NCBI GenBank assembly: GCA_035695105.1
Contig: DASSEV010000015.1
Location: 15,833-79,832, forward strand
Origin: JAICYJ01 sp035695105
Lineage (GTDB): Bacteria > Actinomycetota > Thermoleophilia > Gaiellales > JAICJC01
Direction of reading: 5' to 3'
DNA length: 64,000 nt
In this document: one piece after another, positions 44,610 through 52,682 of the stretch
Position numbering within the stretch: position 1 is the first letter of the stretch
How the letters are laid out: every line of letters starts with the position of its first letter
The notes under the pieces: generated by a model
What the model saw: only the letters and a program-made list of their open reading frames with translations
Database searches by the model: none
Told to the model about the DNA's origin: nothing
Translations under genes and position numbers: made by a program

Positions 44610-45013
44610 ACGCCCTTGGGCGACTCGTTCGGCAGCGTCAGCAGGTCGCGGATCGAGACGATGCCGACCAGCTTGCCCCCGTCGCACACCGGCACGTGCC
44701 GGAACCCGCCGTGGATCATCATCATCGCCGCCTCGCCGTTGGTGGCGTCCGGGCCGACGGTGATCGGGTCACGCGTCATCCACTGGTCGACCGTGCCTTC
44801 GATCGTGCCGCGGCCGACAGCGCGGAGCACGTCGCGCTCCGTCAGGATCCCGACCAGCGCCTCGTGCTCGGTGACCAGGATCGCCCCCACCCGCCGGTCC
44901 GCCATCCGGTGCGCGGCCTCCTGCAGCGTCTCGCCGGGACCGATCGTGAGCAGCCGGGTCGCCATCGTGGCGGAGACATGCTCTTCGCGCGGCCGCTGAT
45001 ACGTCATGCCCAT
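44606..45013 (-). CDS. CBS-domain pair protein
   Basis: 135 residues made of two CBS motifs (about 18-70 and 78-130), with the typical LVGILTERDVLRAV and LVGIVSIRDLL strand ends. CBS pairs bind adenosine nucleotides and serve as energy sensors. It is similar to stand-alone hypoxic-response-type CBS proteins of actinobacteria. ATG 45013 has GGAGG five bases upstream; an internal ATG at 45007 is the alternative. The next upstream sequence is palindromic element copy 3, whose ends lie 54 bases away. Confidence 0.85.
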   Translation of the reverse strand: MGMTYQRPREEHVSATMATRLLTIGPGETLQEAAHRMADRRVGAILVTEHEALVGILTERDVLRAVGRGTIEGTVDQWMTRDPITVGPDATNGEAAMMMIHGGFRHVPVCDGGKLVGIVSIRDLLTLPNESPKGV

Positions 45014-45066
45014 CGGAACCTCCGGTCGGGTGGGCGAGTCTACCGCATGCCCCGTGGCCGCACGGC

Positions 45067-45269
45067 CTAGATGATTGATCGATATCTCCGTGAAGTCCTG
45101 GACGGCGAGAACCGAGCCTGGCAAGGACGCAGGGAGCGTCAATATCGGGAATATTGGCGCGACCGAGGACGCCGCGAGGCGACGGTTCGCAGCCGTAGCC
45201 ACCCCCACCGCCTCCAACCCCTACCTCTCGCAGCGGCCAGGCTCGCGAGAGATATCGATCAATCATCTG
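45067..45269 (+). mobile_element. Palindromic MITE-like element, copy 3 (diverged)
   Basis: A roughly 203-base element with a 20-base perfect terminal inverted repeat: AGATGATTGATCGATATCTC on the left (45069-45088), and its complement ending at about 45268. Outermost bases are shared with copies 1 and 2 (CTAGATGATTGAT). The core CAATATCGGGAATATTGG and CGCGACCGAGGACGC (45140-45172) match the other copies. It fills most of the gap between the CBS gene and the precorrin-2 dehydrogenase gene, which are divergent, so it may carry or interrupt their promoters. Confidence 0.82.
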
Positions 45270-45287
45270 CCTCGCTACGATGCGGGC

Positions 45288-46025
45288 ATGCCCGCACAGG
45301 CCTATCGAGGCAAGCCCTGCGTGTGCCAGCACCGGCTCGAGTTCTGCGACCAGCGCTGCGTGGCGGACATGCTCTCGACCACTTTCTACATGGCCTGCCT
45401 GAAGCTGACGGGACGGCGGTGCCTCGTCGTCGGCGCCGGCTCCGTCGGCCTGGAGAAGATCGAGGGGCTGCTGGCCTGCGACGCCCGCGTGCACGTGATC
45501 GCCCCGGACGTGAGCGCGCCCGTCCAGGAGCTCGCGGACGCGGGCGACATCGAGCTGACCGTGCGCCGATTCCAGCCCGGCGACCTCGAGGGGCATTTCC
45601 TCGCGATCGCGGCGACCAGCGACACCGACGTCAACGTCGCGGTGTTCGACGAGGCCGAGCGCCGGGCGATGCTCTGCAACGTCGTCGATGTGCCGCCGCT
45701 CTGCAGCTTCATCCTGCCCGCGATCGTCCGGACGGGCCCGATCGCGATCGCCATCTCCACCGCCGGGTCGAGCCCGGCGCTGGCCAAGCGCATGAAGCGC
45801 GAGATCGGCGAGCTGTTCGGCACGGAGTACGCCGAGCTGGCCGAGATGCTGAACGACGCCCGCGGGTGGGCGAAGGCCACGCTGCCCACCTACGACGAGC
45901 GCAAGAGCTTCTTCGAGGGGATCGTGAACGGCGACCCCGACCCGATCGATCTGCTGCGGGCCGGCGACCGCGAGGGCGTCGAGCGCCTGATCGCAAGCCG
46001 CCAGGCCGCGCTCGCCGCCGGGTAG
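45288..46025 (+). CDS. Precorrin-2 dehydrogenase (siroheme synthase N-terminal type) with Cys-rich start
   Basis: 245 residues. The Rossmann core is CLVVGAGSVGLEKIEGLLAC, followed by VHVIAPDVSAPV and the ISTAGSSPALAKRMKREI segment typical of CysG-N/Met8 proteins that oxidise precorrin-2 and may insert iron in siroheme synthesis. An unusual N-terminus carries four cysteines at 11, 13, 20 and 24 (CVC, FC, RC), perhaps binding a metal. ATG 45288 lacks a clear ribosome site; ATG 45369 would remove this segment. The open frame also extends back through repeat copy 3, which I do not count. Confidence 0.85.
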   Translation: MPAQAYRGKPCVCQHRLEFCDQRCVADMLSTTFYMACLKLTGRRCLVVGAGSVGLEKIEGLLACDARVHVIAPDVSAPVQELADAGDIELTVRRFQPGDLEGHFLAIAATSDTDVNVAVFDEAERRAMLCNVVDVPPLCSFILPAIVRTGPIAIAISTAGSSPALAKRMKREIGELFGTEYAELAEMLNDARGWAKATLPTYDERKSFFEGIVNGDPDPIDLLRAGDREGVERLIASRQAALAAG

Positions 46026-46113
46026 GCAGCCCCCAGAGCCGAGGGATCACCCCGACGCCGTTCCTTCCGACCGGCGGAAGACTGGGCCTGCACTCGACCA
46101 AGGCAGGTTCACG

Positions 46114-46617
46114 ATGCATCCCCGCTCGCTCATTCCCTCGGCCGCCGCGGCGGCCTGCGCCGCCCTCCTCAGCGGATGCGGCAGCACGTCCGTCGCCAAC
46201 AGCAGCCGGCTGGAAGCGGTCGTCCGCGACAACCATCTCGTCGCGGTGGCGTACCGAACCGATGCGAAGGCCCAGGGCGCCTGCTTCAGGAAGTTACGGC
46301 GTGGCGAGATCACCACCGACGCCGACGCGGCGAAATGCCTCTCAGACGGCATCACACGCGCCCATCTGGAGGCGTCGATCGAGACCTTCCGCCGCCAGGT
46401 GCTCGACGTAGGACGGCACGGTGACGACGACTGCCGGCGCGCCGCCGAGCGCCTCGCAGCCGTCATCGCCCAGGAAGAGGGCTACATCCGTGCCTCGCGC
46501 GACGACCTGGCGCGCCTGGACGCCCGCGGGTTCTCCGACGACGGCATGCGGGCGGGCGAGACGGCGGCGCGCGAGGCCGATCCCTCCGCAGCATTGCTGC
46601 AGGCCTGCACCGGGTGA
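46114..46617 (+). CDS. Small predicted lipoprotein
   Basis: 167 residues. Signal peptide with a lipobox LLSGC (cleavage before Cys 22), then a Ser-rich linker and a helical region rich in Ala, Arg and Asp with three further cysteines. No known domain is recognised. It is likely attached to the outer face of the membrane. It follows precorrin-2 dehydrogenase by 88 bases and may be separately transcribed. Confidence 0.6.
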   Translation: MHPRSLIPSAAAAACAALLSGCGSTSVANSSRLEAVVRDNHLVAVAYRTDAKAQGACFRKLRRGEITTDADAAKCLSDGITRAHLEASIETFRRQVLDVGRHGDDDCRRAAERLAAVIAQEEGYIRASRDDLARLDARGFSDDGMRAGETAAREADPSAALLQACTG

Positions 46618-46630
46618 GACGGCCCCGGTG

Positions 46631-46849
46631 CTACTTGAACCGGTACGTGATGCGGCCCCGCGTCAGGTCGTAGGGTGAGAGCTCGACCTTCACCCGGTCA
46701 CCCGGCAGGATGCGGATGTAGTAGCGGCGCATCTTGCCGGAGATGTGACCGAGCACCGAGTGCCCGTTGTCGAGCTGGACGCGGAACATCGTGTTGGGGA
46801 GAGCTTCGGTGACCTCGCCCTCAACCTCGATGGTCTCTTCCTTGGGCAT
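46631..46849 (-). CDS. infA: Translation initiation factor IF-1
   Basis: 72 residues with the S1-like OB fold. PNTMFRVQLDNGHSVLGHIS, the KMRRYYIRILPGDRV segment and DLTRGRITYRFK are IF-1 signatures. It binds the ribosomal A site during initiation. Start ATG 46849 directly follows the csp gene by 11 bases, an unusual neighbour, since infA is normally near rpmJ and rpsM. This may be a second copy or an isolated locus. Confidence 0.96.
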   Translation of the reverse strand: MPKEETIEVEGEVTEALPNTMFRVQLDNGHSVLGHISGKMRRYYIRILPGDRVKVELSPYDLTRGRITYRFK

Positions 46850-46860
46850 GGCCCAAGAGC

Positions 46861-47067
46861 TTAACCGACCACCGTGACGTTGGTGGCCTCGAGACCCTTG
46901 CGCCCCTCCTGTGCCTCGTACTCCACCTTCTGACCCTCGTCGAGGTTGCGGAAACCGCTGCCCGAGATGTTGGAGAAGTGGACGAACACGTCGTTTCCGC
47001 CGTCGTCGGGGCTGATGAAGCCGTAGCCCTTCGCCTGCGAAAACCACTTCACGGTGCCAGTAGCCAT
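46861..47067 (-). CDS. Cold-shock domain protein (CspA family)
   Basis: 68 residues. RNA-binding motifs RNP1 (KGYGFIS) and RNP2 (VFVHFSNI) are intact in the beta barrel. It binds single-stranded RNA and acts as an RNA chaperone. ATG 47067 has AGGAGAG just upstream. It precedes infA in the same direction, so the two translation-related genes are probably co-transcribed. Confidence 0.95.
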   Translation of the reverse strand: MATGTVKWFSQAKGYGFISPDDGGNDVFVHFSNISGSGFRNLDEGQKVEYEAQEGRKGLEATNVTVVG

Positions 47068-47169
47068 GATGCTCTCCTGGTCGATGGTTTGGAACGACGC
47101 AGGAACAGCATTGATGCCACCACACGCACGTTCATGAACCACACAGACTGGTTCACGCGCGCAACTATA
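47068..47169 (-). promoter_or_regulatory. Candidate promoter and leader of csp/infA
   Basis: On the minus strand a TATAGT -10 box lies at 47164-47169 with a weakly defined -35 upstream. This would give a leader of about 95 bases. Near its 5' end is a stem of GAACCA and TGGTTC (47136-47154) with a 7-base loop. Long structured leaders are usual for cold-shock genes. Evidence is sequence only. Confidence 0.4.
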
Positions 47170-47205
47170 CCCAACCCGTCCGCCTGTGTCGGAAAAATCT
47201 CTGCG

Positions 47206-50200
47206 TCAGGCCGACTCGGCCGCGGGCGGCTCTGCCACGGCCATCCCGATGTCCGCCGAACCATCGGCGGAGGTGGCTCCGGCCTCAGACGTCGCCTTGC
47301 CGTTGCCGCCGCGGCGGGATCGCGAGCGGCGGCGGCGCTCGCGGCGCTCGGGGGACGCACCCACGGCCTCCCCGCGCGCGAGCTTGCGCACCGCGCCCGG
47401 CCGCGAGTCGCGCGTCGTCCCGTCCTCCGATGCGATCTCGAACTCGACCCGGACGCGGCCGCGGACGCCGGCGCCCTTCAGCTGCACGAGCACCCGGCGG
47501 GCCGCGTCGTCGAGCAGCACCTGCGCCTCCTCCACGGTCAACGGCACCACCAGTCCGGCGCCGTCCACAGACACGCGCGCCTTGCGGTCGCTGCGGTCGG
47601 GCTCGCTGATCACCTTCGCGACCGAGATCTCGAGGCCATCCAGCTCGGAAGCGGCGGCGCGCACCTCCTGCGCCGACAGGGGCTCGGCGCCGTCCACGCC
47701 GGCCAGCTTCCACCGCACCTCCGGCTCGTCCTTCAGCGAGGCGCGGACGACCTGGTCGGCGTCGTCGCGGAGCCGCACCGCGACCGCGGGCTGCACCTCG
47801 ACGACGACCACGCCATCCTCCCGATGGACGGGCACGGCGGGCGGCGTGGCGCCGACGACGGCGCCGTTGAACGACACCGTCTCGCCCTTGTCCTTCTCCT
47901 TGGACTTGGCGCGCTTGGCCTGCTTCGTCTTCGGCTGAGGCGCCGGGATGTTGGAGCCGAGCGCCGCCGCCAGCCGCTGTGGATCCCCGGACAGCGACAT
48001 CCTGGCCTTGTCGATCAGCCGCTCCGCCGTCGTGTTTCGGCGGGGAGAGGCGACGGCAAGGATGGCGGCTCCCGCCTCCAGCGGCGCATCCCTTGCCACC
48101 TGCACGAGCCGAGCCGCGGCCTCGGTGTGCGCCTGCTCGCCCGACGCCGATGCGAGCGCTCCCAGCAGGCTGCGGCCGTCGGTCACGTGAGAGCCTGCGA
48201 ACCGGTACTCGTGATCGCGGGCCGCCCGCGCCAGCTGCCACGTCCAGGCGACGATGCGGTCGGCGGGGGCGTCGATCTTGCCGTCACCCATTGCCAGCAG
48301 CAGCACGCGGGCGCCCTGGCCTCTGTCCTGCTGCCAGGTGGGCGCGGCTTCCACAAGCCGACACGCCATCGCGAACGTGGTCTGGCTCGGCTTCTGGGAT
48401 GAGAGATCGCCGAGCGCCGCCAGACGCAGCTTGCGGTGCTTGTTCTCGGCGGCGCAGGTGAACAGGAACAGCTCGCGCGACTCGGGCTGCAGCGAGGCGA
48501 TCCGCTCGGCCAGCTGCTGCGCGTCGGCCGGAGTCACCGCGCGGGCGGCGACAACGGCCCACGCCCGCTGCTCGTCGAGCGGAAGCTTCGACGCGTCCAC
48601 CAGCCGCCATTGGTTCGCGATCACGGCCACTCGCTTCTCCGGATCGTCCGAGACCGGCACGATCCAGGAGGCTTCCTTGATGATCGGCTTGGGCGGGCGC
48701 CTTCGCCACCTGCGCCGGCGCGGCGGCGGCGGCGTGACCAGGCCGTTCGGCCGGTAGGCGTCGACGTCGAGCAGGGAGTGCAGCGTGATCACGCGCTCCG
48801 TGTGCGGTGCCCCCGGCTCGGCGAAGTCGACGACGATGCCGGCCTCCTTACGCCGGTGGAGGCGCATGATCCGCCCCACACGCTGCTGGTAGACGCGCCG
48901 GCTCGCCGTCGGAGCGAGGTGCATGCAGACCGTTGCGCGCGGCGCGTTCCAGCCCTCCGCGAGCAGCATGGCGTTGACCAGTACGTTGATCTCGCCGCGC
49001 TCGTACGCGGCCAGCGTCTCGGCCAGCACGCGTGGCGGCGTGCGGCCGGACACGGCGGCGGCCTTCAGACCGATCGCCTTCATCGCCGCCGCCACCCGCT
49101 CCGCGTGGTCGACGCCGGCCGCGTAGACGATGCCGGGCGTGTCGCCGAAGCGGCTCTGGTAGAGGTCGGCCGCAGCCAGGTTGAGCGGGTCGAGGTCGAG
49201 GGCGGCAGCCAGCTGGCCCTGGTCGAAATCGCCGCCGACGATCTCGACCGAGCGCAGCGACGCGATCGGCCGCACGCGGGAGCAGCGGAGCGGTGCGACG
49301 ACGCCGCGCCGGACGGCCTCGGCCAGCGGCAGGTCGGCCACCTCGGCCGGGAACACGTCGCCGACGTGCTTCTGCAGCAGCTGGTCGGTGGCCGTCATGC
49401 CGATGTAGATCGGGTCGGACAGGCGCCGGATCGCCGCGGAGGTCTTGTCGCCGAGGGCGGTGTGCGCCTCGTCGCAGAGGATCACGCCGTAGACGTCGGG
49501 CTTCAGCTGGTCGGCGTGTTTGATGAACCAGGAGTAGGTGTTGATCGTCAGCGGCAGCGCGCTCGGCGTGGGGTCGCCGCGCAGGACGGCGTCGTGGAGG
49601 CGCGGGCCGTACCCCTCTTTGGTCAGGTCGCGTGTGAACTGGTCGACCAGCAGGCGGCGGTGCGTCAGGATCAGGACGCCCGTCGTGCGGGCGGCGTCGA
49701 CGAATCCGGCGGCGGCGATGGTCTTGCCGGACGCGGTCGGATGCTTGAAGCGGTAGCGGCGCCTCGCACCGGGATCCTCGGCGGCCTCGACGTCCTCCTC
49801 CTGCACGGCGGTGACATGGGCCACAGCGACGTCGAAGCCCGCGTCGTGATCGTCGCCGTTGCCGTTCCCGTTGCCGTTCGCGTCCTCGTCGTCCTCCTCC
49901 TCGGGCTCCGCATCGCCACGCTCGAGGTCGCCGATCAGCGCGGCCAGCTGGCCGGCCAGCGCGTCGACCTGGTGCCGGCGCAGCGTCGTGCCGGATGCGA
50001 GCTTGGGCGGCTGGCCCGAGAGCATGCGATCGAGGCCGAGTATCAGGGAGAAGTCGCGCCGCCAGGTGTAGCTCGGCTCGGTGAACCCGCGGTCGATCTC
50101 GGCCAGCGCGGCGTCGAGCGCGGCCCTGCGCGCGGTGCCGGGCGCGAGTGCCGTTGCGGCGTCCTCGCCCTCGTGGAGAAGCGGTTCCCCGCACCACGCA

Positions 50201-50250
50201 GATACGCGGTGCGCGGCCGCTTCCAGATCGGCCGTGATCCCCAAAGTCAT
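47206..50250 (-). CDS. Large SF2 (DEAD/DEAH-type) helicase with unusual C-terminal region
   Basis: 1014 residues. The helicase core is complete: Walker A HPTASGKT (170-177), DEAH (260-263), MTAT (285-288), then the second RecA domain with LLAEGWNAP and YQQRVGRIMRLHRR. It resembles restriction-enzyme HsdR-type or RecG-like helicases. Residues 113-135 are an acidic stretch followed by Asn-Gly repeats. The C-terminal 550 residues contain no motif I know: a helical region, a Lys-rich linker, two repeats with beta character, and an Arg-rich tail. No restriction or modification gene is next to it. Likely nucleic-acid remodelling, partner unknown. Confidence 0.82.
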   Translation of the reverse strand: MTLGITADLEAAAHRVSAWCGEPLLHEGEDAATALAPGTARRAALDAALAEIDRGFTEPSYTWRRDFSLILGLDRMLSGQPPKLASGTTLRRHQVDALAGQLAALIGDLERGDAEPEEEDDEDANGNGNGNGDDHDAGFDVAVAHVTAVQEEDVEAAEDPGARRRYRFKHPTASGKTIAAAGFVDAARTTGVLILTHRRLLVDQFTRDLTKEGYGPRLHDAVLRGDPTPSALPLTINTYSWFIKHADQLKPDVYGVILCDEAHTALGDKTSAAIRRLSDPIYIGMTATDQLLQKHVGDVFPAEVADLPLAEAVRRGVVAPLRCSRVRPIASLRSVEIVGGDFDQGQLAAALDLDPLNLAAADLYQSRFGDTPGIVYAAGVDHAERVAAAMKAIGLKAAAVSGRTPPRVLAETLAAYERGEINVLVNAMLLAEGWNAPRATVCMHLAPTASRRVYQQRVGRIMRLHRRKEAGIVVDFAEPGAPHTERVITLHSLLDVDAYRPNGLVTPPPPRRRRWRRRPPKPIIKEASWIVPVSDDPEKRVAVIANQWRLVDASKLPLDEQRAWAVVAARAVTPADAQQLAERIASLQPESRELFLFTCAAENKHRKLRLAALGDLSSQKPSQTTFAMACRLVEAAPTWQQDRGQGARVLLLAMGDGKIDAPADRIVAWTWQLARAARDHEYRFAGSHVTDGRSLLGALASASGEQAHTEAAARLVQVARDAPLEAGAAILAVASPRRNTTAERLIDKARMSLSGDPQRLAAALGSNIPAPQPKTKQAKRAKSKEKDKGETVSFNGAVVGATPPAVPVHREDGVVVVEVQPAVAVRLRDDADQVVRASLKDEPEVRWKLAGVDGAEPLSAQEVRAAASELDGLEISVAKVISEPDRSDRKARVSVDGAGLVVPLTVEEAQVLLDDAARRVLVQLKGAGVRGRVRVEFEIASEDGTTRDSRPGAVRKLARGEAVGASPERRERRRRSRSRRGGNGKATSEAGATSADGSADIGMAVAEPPAAESA

Positions 50251-50307
50251 GCAGTTCGGGCCTCCGGGTAAAACGGGCGCCGTTGCGGCGGCTCCGGAAG
50301 GCCAGTC

Positions 50308-51108
50308 TCAGTGTAGCAGTGCGGCGCCGACGAGGCCGTTCAGAGCGTCGTGGATGCCCGGTGCGGCGGCCAGCACGCCGCCCTCGGCTGCTCCCACCGG
50401 CTCCAGGGGCGTGATGACCGCACCGGCCTCGCGGGCGATCAGCACCCCGGCGGCCGTGTCCCACCGCTGCACGCCGAGCTCGTAGTACCCGTCGAGGCGG
50501 CCGCACGCGACCCAGCACAGGTCGAGCGCAGCAGACCCGCGTCGCCGCATGTCCCGGACGGCGGGCAGGATCTCGACCAGCGCCCGCGCCTGCTCGACGC
50601 GCACCTCCGCCCGGTAGCCGAACCCGGTCCCGATCAGGCTGCGCGCGAGCTCGCTCGCATCCGAGACGGCCACCGGCTCCGCTCCGAGCCGCGCTCCACC
50701 GCCGCGCACGGCGGTGAACGTCTCGCCGGTGGCGGGCTGGTGCACCACGGCCACGCGGGCGCCGTCGTCGTCCTCGCAGGCGATCGACACCGACCAGGTC
50801 GGGTGGCGATACAGGTAGTTGGTGGTGCCGTCCAGCGGGTCGACCACCCAGAGCAGCCCTCCCCCGCCCAGCGTCGCCCCCCGCTCCTCGCCCAGCACGG
50901 CGTCACCAGGCCGCTCCCGCCGCAGCAGCTCGCGGATCAGCTGCTCGGACTCGCGGTCGGCGTCCGACACCATGTCGGTCGCGCTGCTCTTGCGGTCGAC
51001 CCCCGTGGGCGGCCGGCCGAAGCGGTCGAGCAGGAGCCTGCCGGCGGAGCGGGCAGCCTCCTCGGCGACCGCGAGCAGCGTGCCGTCGTCGTGATCGATC
51101 GGGCGCAC
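50308..51108 (-). CDS. Inositol monophosphatase family protein
   Basis: 266 residues. The metal sites are visible as LGEERG, WVVDPLDGTTN and RWDTAAGVLIAREAG, matching IMPase/FBPase/CysQ enzymes. It dephosphorylates a small phosphate ester such as inositol, histidinol or PAP; the sequence does not choose among them. It lies 57 bases from the helicase gene in the same direction. Confidence 0.92.
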   Translation of the reverse strand: MRPIDHDDGTLLAVAEEAARSAGRLLLDRFGRPPTGVDRKSSATDMVSDADRESEQLIRELLRRERPGDAVLGEERGATLGGGGLLWVVDPLDGTTNYLYRHPTWSVSIACEDDDGARVAVVHQPATGETFTAVRGGGARLGAEPVAVSDASELARSLIGTGFGYRAEVRVEQARALVEILPAVRDMRRRGSAALDLCWVACGRLDGYYELGVQRWDTAAGVLIAREAGAVITPLEPVGAAEGGVLAAAPGIHDALNGLVGAALLH

Positions 51109-51220
51109 CCGCCGAGTCTACGCCCAGGCACTCTCCACGACCTGTGAAGCGCCGTTGACGAAGTCGTGAAGTTCCTGCAAATCGCTCGCTTTTCGGGCGA
51201 ATCGGGTGCATGCTTCACGC

Positions 51221-51352
51221 ATGCGCGGACTGATCACACGCCTTCGCGGACGCCGGCGCGACCGGCGGATGGCACGCGAGCTCGAGCAGCGCTACCGGGC
51301 GCAGATCGACGCCCGCAGCGAGGCGGCAGCGCGCATGTCAGACGCGGCGTGA
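51221..51352 (+). CDS. Hypothetical 43-residue basic protein
   Basis: A short open frame from ATG 51221 to TGA 51352. The first half is very Arg-rich (RLRGRRRDRRMARELEQRY), and the second is Ala-rich. A TTGACG box with 17-base spacing to a weak CAAATC lies about 40 bases upstream. No Shine-Dalgarno is visible. It is a possible small nucleic-acid-binding protein but could be chance. Confidence 0.3.
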   Translation: MRGLITRLRGRRRDRRMARELEQRYRAQIDARSEAAARMSDAA

Positions 51353-51368
51353 CGCGTACCATGAGGGC

Positions 51369-51824
51369 ATGGCACGCCTGCAGTACTCCCGCCTGAACGA
51401 CAGCCTCCTCGCCGGCCCCATGCCGCACACCGAGGCGCACGTCCAGGCCCTGCGGGACGAGGGCGTCGTGGTCGTCGTCAACCTGTGCGAGGAACGTGAG
51501 TACTGGGACGGGGAGCGGGAGACGGTCACCGCCGCCTACCAGGCGGCCGGCATCGAGGAGCTCCACCTGCCCGTGAAGGACGGCTCCACCGTCCCTCACG
51601 AGGTGATCGATGCGGCCGTGGACGGCATGCAGCACGGCGTCGTCTACGTGCACTGCCGGGGCGGTCGCGAGCGCTCGGCGACCGTGGCCACCGCCCTGCT
51701 CGCCGCCCGCGAGGGAGTGCCGATCGACGACGCTCTGGCGATGGCGCGCAGGGGCCGTCCCATCTTCCGGCCGCTGCCCTGGCAGCTGGAGGGCCTGCAT
51801 GCATGGGCCGGACGCTGCGAGTGA
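51369..51824 (+). CDS. Dual-specificity/tyrosine phosphatase family protein
   Basis: 151 residues. The P-loop signature VHCRGGRERSATV contains the catalytic Cys and Arg (HCx5R), and a general-acid Asp is likely in LPVKDGS. Members dephosphorylate tyrosines, phosphoinositides or other phosphate esters. The start follows the small 43-residue frame by 16 bases. Confidence 0.86.
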   Translation: MARLQYSRLNDSLLAGPMPHTEAHVQALRDEGVVVVVNLCEEREYWDGERETVTAAYQAAGIEELHLPVKDGSTVPHEVIDAAVDGMQHGVVYVHCRGGRERSATVATALLAAREGVPIDDALAMARRGRPIFRPLPWQLEGLHAWAGRCE

Positions 51825-51889
51825 CACGTTCTTCGGCAATCCCCTCCTGAGTGCCATCCACCCCTGGCGGTAAGCTGTGAAGAGTGATG

Positions 51890-51970
51890 CATGGAGTCGT
51901 TCACCCGGGGGTAAGGCTCGGGTTGCAGATGGTTCGCACGAACCGCCGGGGAACCGCCGCAACATGACGT
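51890..51970 (+). ncRNA. Structured RNA candidate upstream of the LPFTG gene
   Basis: Several nested pairings can be drawn. A closing stem pairs GTCGTT (51896-51901) with AACATGAC (51961-51968), an inner GTTGC/GCAAC stem follows, and a GGTTC-GCAC-GAACC hairpin (51930-51943) precedes CCGGGGAACCG. A T-rich run follows. Purine-rich conserved-looking blocks such as CCCGGGGGTAAGG recall riboswitch cores. Cell-wall targets of c-di-AMP (ydaO-type) switches make that class worth testing, but I cannot match the consensus. A promoter just downstream could bypass it. Confidence 0.35.
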
Positions 51971-51978
51971 TTTCCCTC

Positions 51979-52007
51979 TTGCGTTTTCGGGAAGAAGCTC
52001 GTATTCT
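51979..52007 (+). promoter_or_regulatory. Sigma-70-type promoter of the LPFTG gene
   Basis: TTGCGT at 51979-51984 and TATTCT at 52002-52007 are separated by 17 bases. The predicted start near 52014 gives a leader of about 54 bases, with an AGGAGAGG ribosome site before ATG 52068. Confidence 0.55.
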
Positions 52008-52067
52008 CGGGACGCACGCTATTTCACAGCAGGCTTCATCGGGGTACAAGAGGAGAGGTGGAATTCG

Positions 52068-52307
52068 ATGACGAAGGTTCTCAGGGGTGTGATCACGCTG
52101 GTTGGCGCGGCGGCGATCCTCGCTGTGTCTGCCGCGACGGCGTTCGCCGGCGGCTATGCCAGCGGCGGGGTTGCCGGTGAGTCGACCGGCGGCGGCGGGA
52201 CGCTCCCGTTCACGGGTGCCGAGCTGGCCCTGTACGTGGTGATCGGCCTCGCCATCGTGGCGAGCGGGCTCGCTCTCCGCGCGTACTCCGCGCGGCGCGC
52301 CAGCTAA
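52068..52307 (+). CDS. Miniature sortase-motif (LPFTG) surface protein
   Basis: 79 residues. A signal peptide (hydrophobic 8-27, ending TAFA) leaves a mature part of only about 18 Gly/Ser-rich residues before LPFTG (46-50). A membrane helix (ELALYVVIGLAIVASGLAL) and a basic tail AYSARRAS follow. This is the complete cell-wall sorting signal in a protein with almost no exposed domain. It would be linked to peptidoglycan by a sortase not encoded here. A strong AGAGGAGAGG precedes the ATG, suggesting high expression. Confidence 0.85.
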   Translation: MTKVLRGVITLVGAAAILAVSAATAFAGGYASGGVAGESTGGGGTLPFTGAELALYVVIGLAIVASGLALRAYSARRAS

Positions 52308-52330
52308 TCCGGCGCAACAGCAGAACCTCA

Positions 52331-52352
52331 GGGGGCGCCTTCGGGCGCCTCC
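52331..52352 (+). terminator. UUCG-loop intrinsic terminator
   Basis: A 9-bp GC-rich stem (GGGGGCGCC paired with GGCGCCTCC, one G-U) closed by a TTCG tetraloop, 23 bases after the LPFTG stop. A pyrimidine-rich tail follows. It likely ends the LPFTG transcript and may also serve the convergent zinc-ribbon gene. Confidence 0.75.
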
Positions 52353-52372
52353 TCTGCGTTTAACGACGGCCG

Positions 52373-52558
52373 CTACGAGGGAACGGCGTGCAGCGGGTAG
52401 GCCCGCGCGAGGACGCCGTCGGGATCCTGCTTGCGGCACTCATCGCACAGGTGCGAGGTCGCGGCTTTGGTGGCCGCCTCGCACCAGATGCAGTCGTCGC
52501 CCGCAAGCAGGCGGTGCGCGCGCTGCTCTCCCTCCGCGTGCGGATATGTGCCGTACAT
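52373..52558 (-). CDS. Small zinc-ribbon protein
   Basis: 61 residues. Two Cys pairs (CIWC and, 14 residues on, CDEC) would bind one zinc. An AAGGGG ribosome site lies about eight bases before ATG 52558, which supports real translation. No family is recognised. It is convergent with the LPFTG gene. Confidence 0.6.
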   Translation of the reverse strand: MYGTYPHAEGEQRAHRLLAGDDCIWCEAATKAATSHLCDECRKQDPDGVLARAYPLHAVPS

Positions 52559-52682
52559 GCGATGTCCCCTTCGTTACGCTGCGACCGGTGTAGGGATCCT
52601 GGTTGCCGGGTATGCCGTCCCGCAATCGACGATCTGCGGTACTCCGTCCCCAGGTTGAGGTAATCGGCCTCAAGGTCACCGA

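Noticed and set aside
45075..45287. Upstream extension of the precorrin-2 dehydrogenase frame through repeat copy 3
   Set aside because: The extra residues are encoded by the repeat and are not part of the enzyme family.
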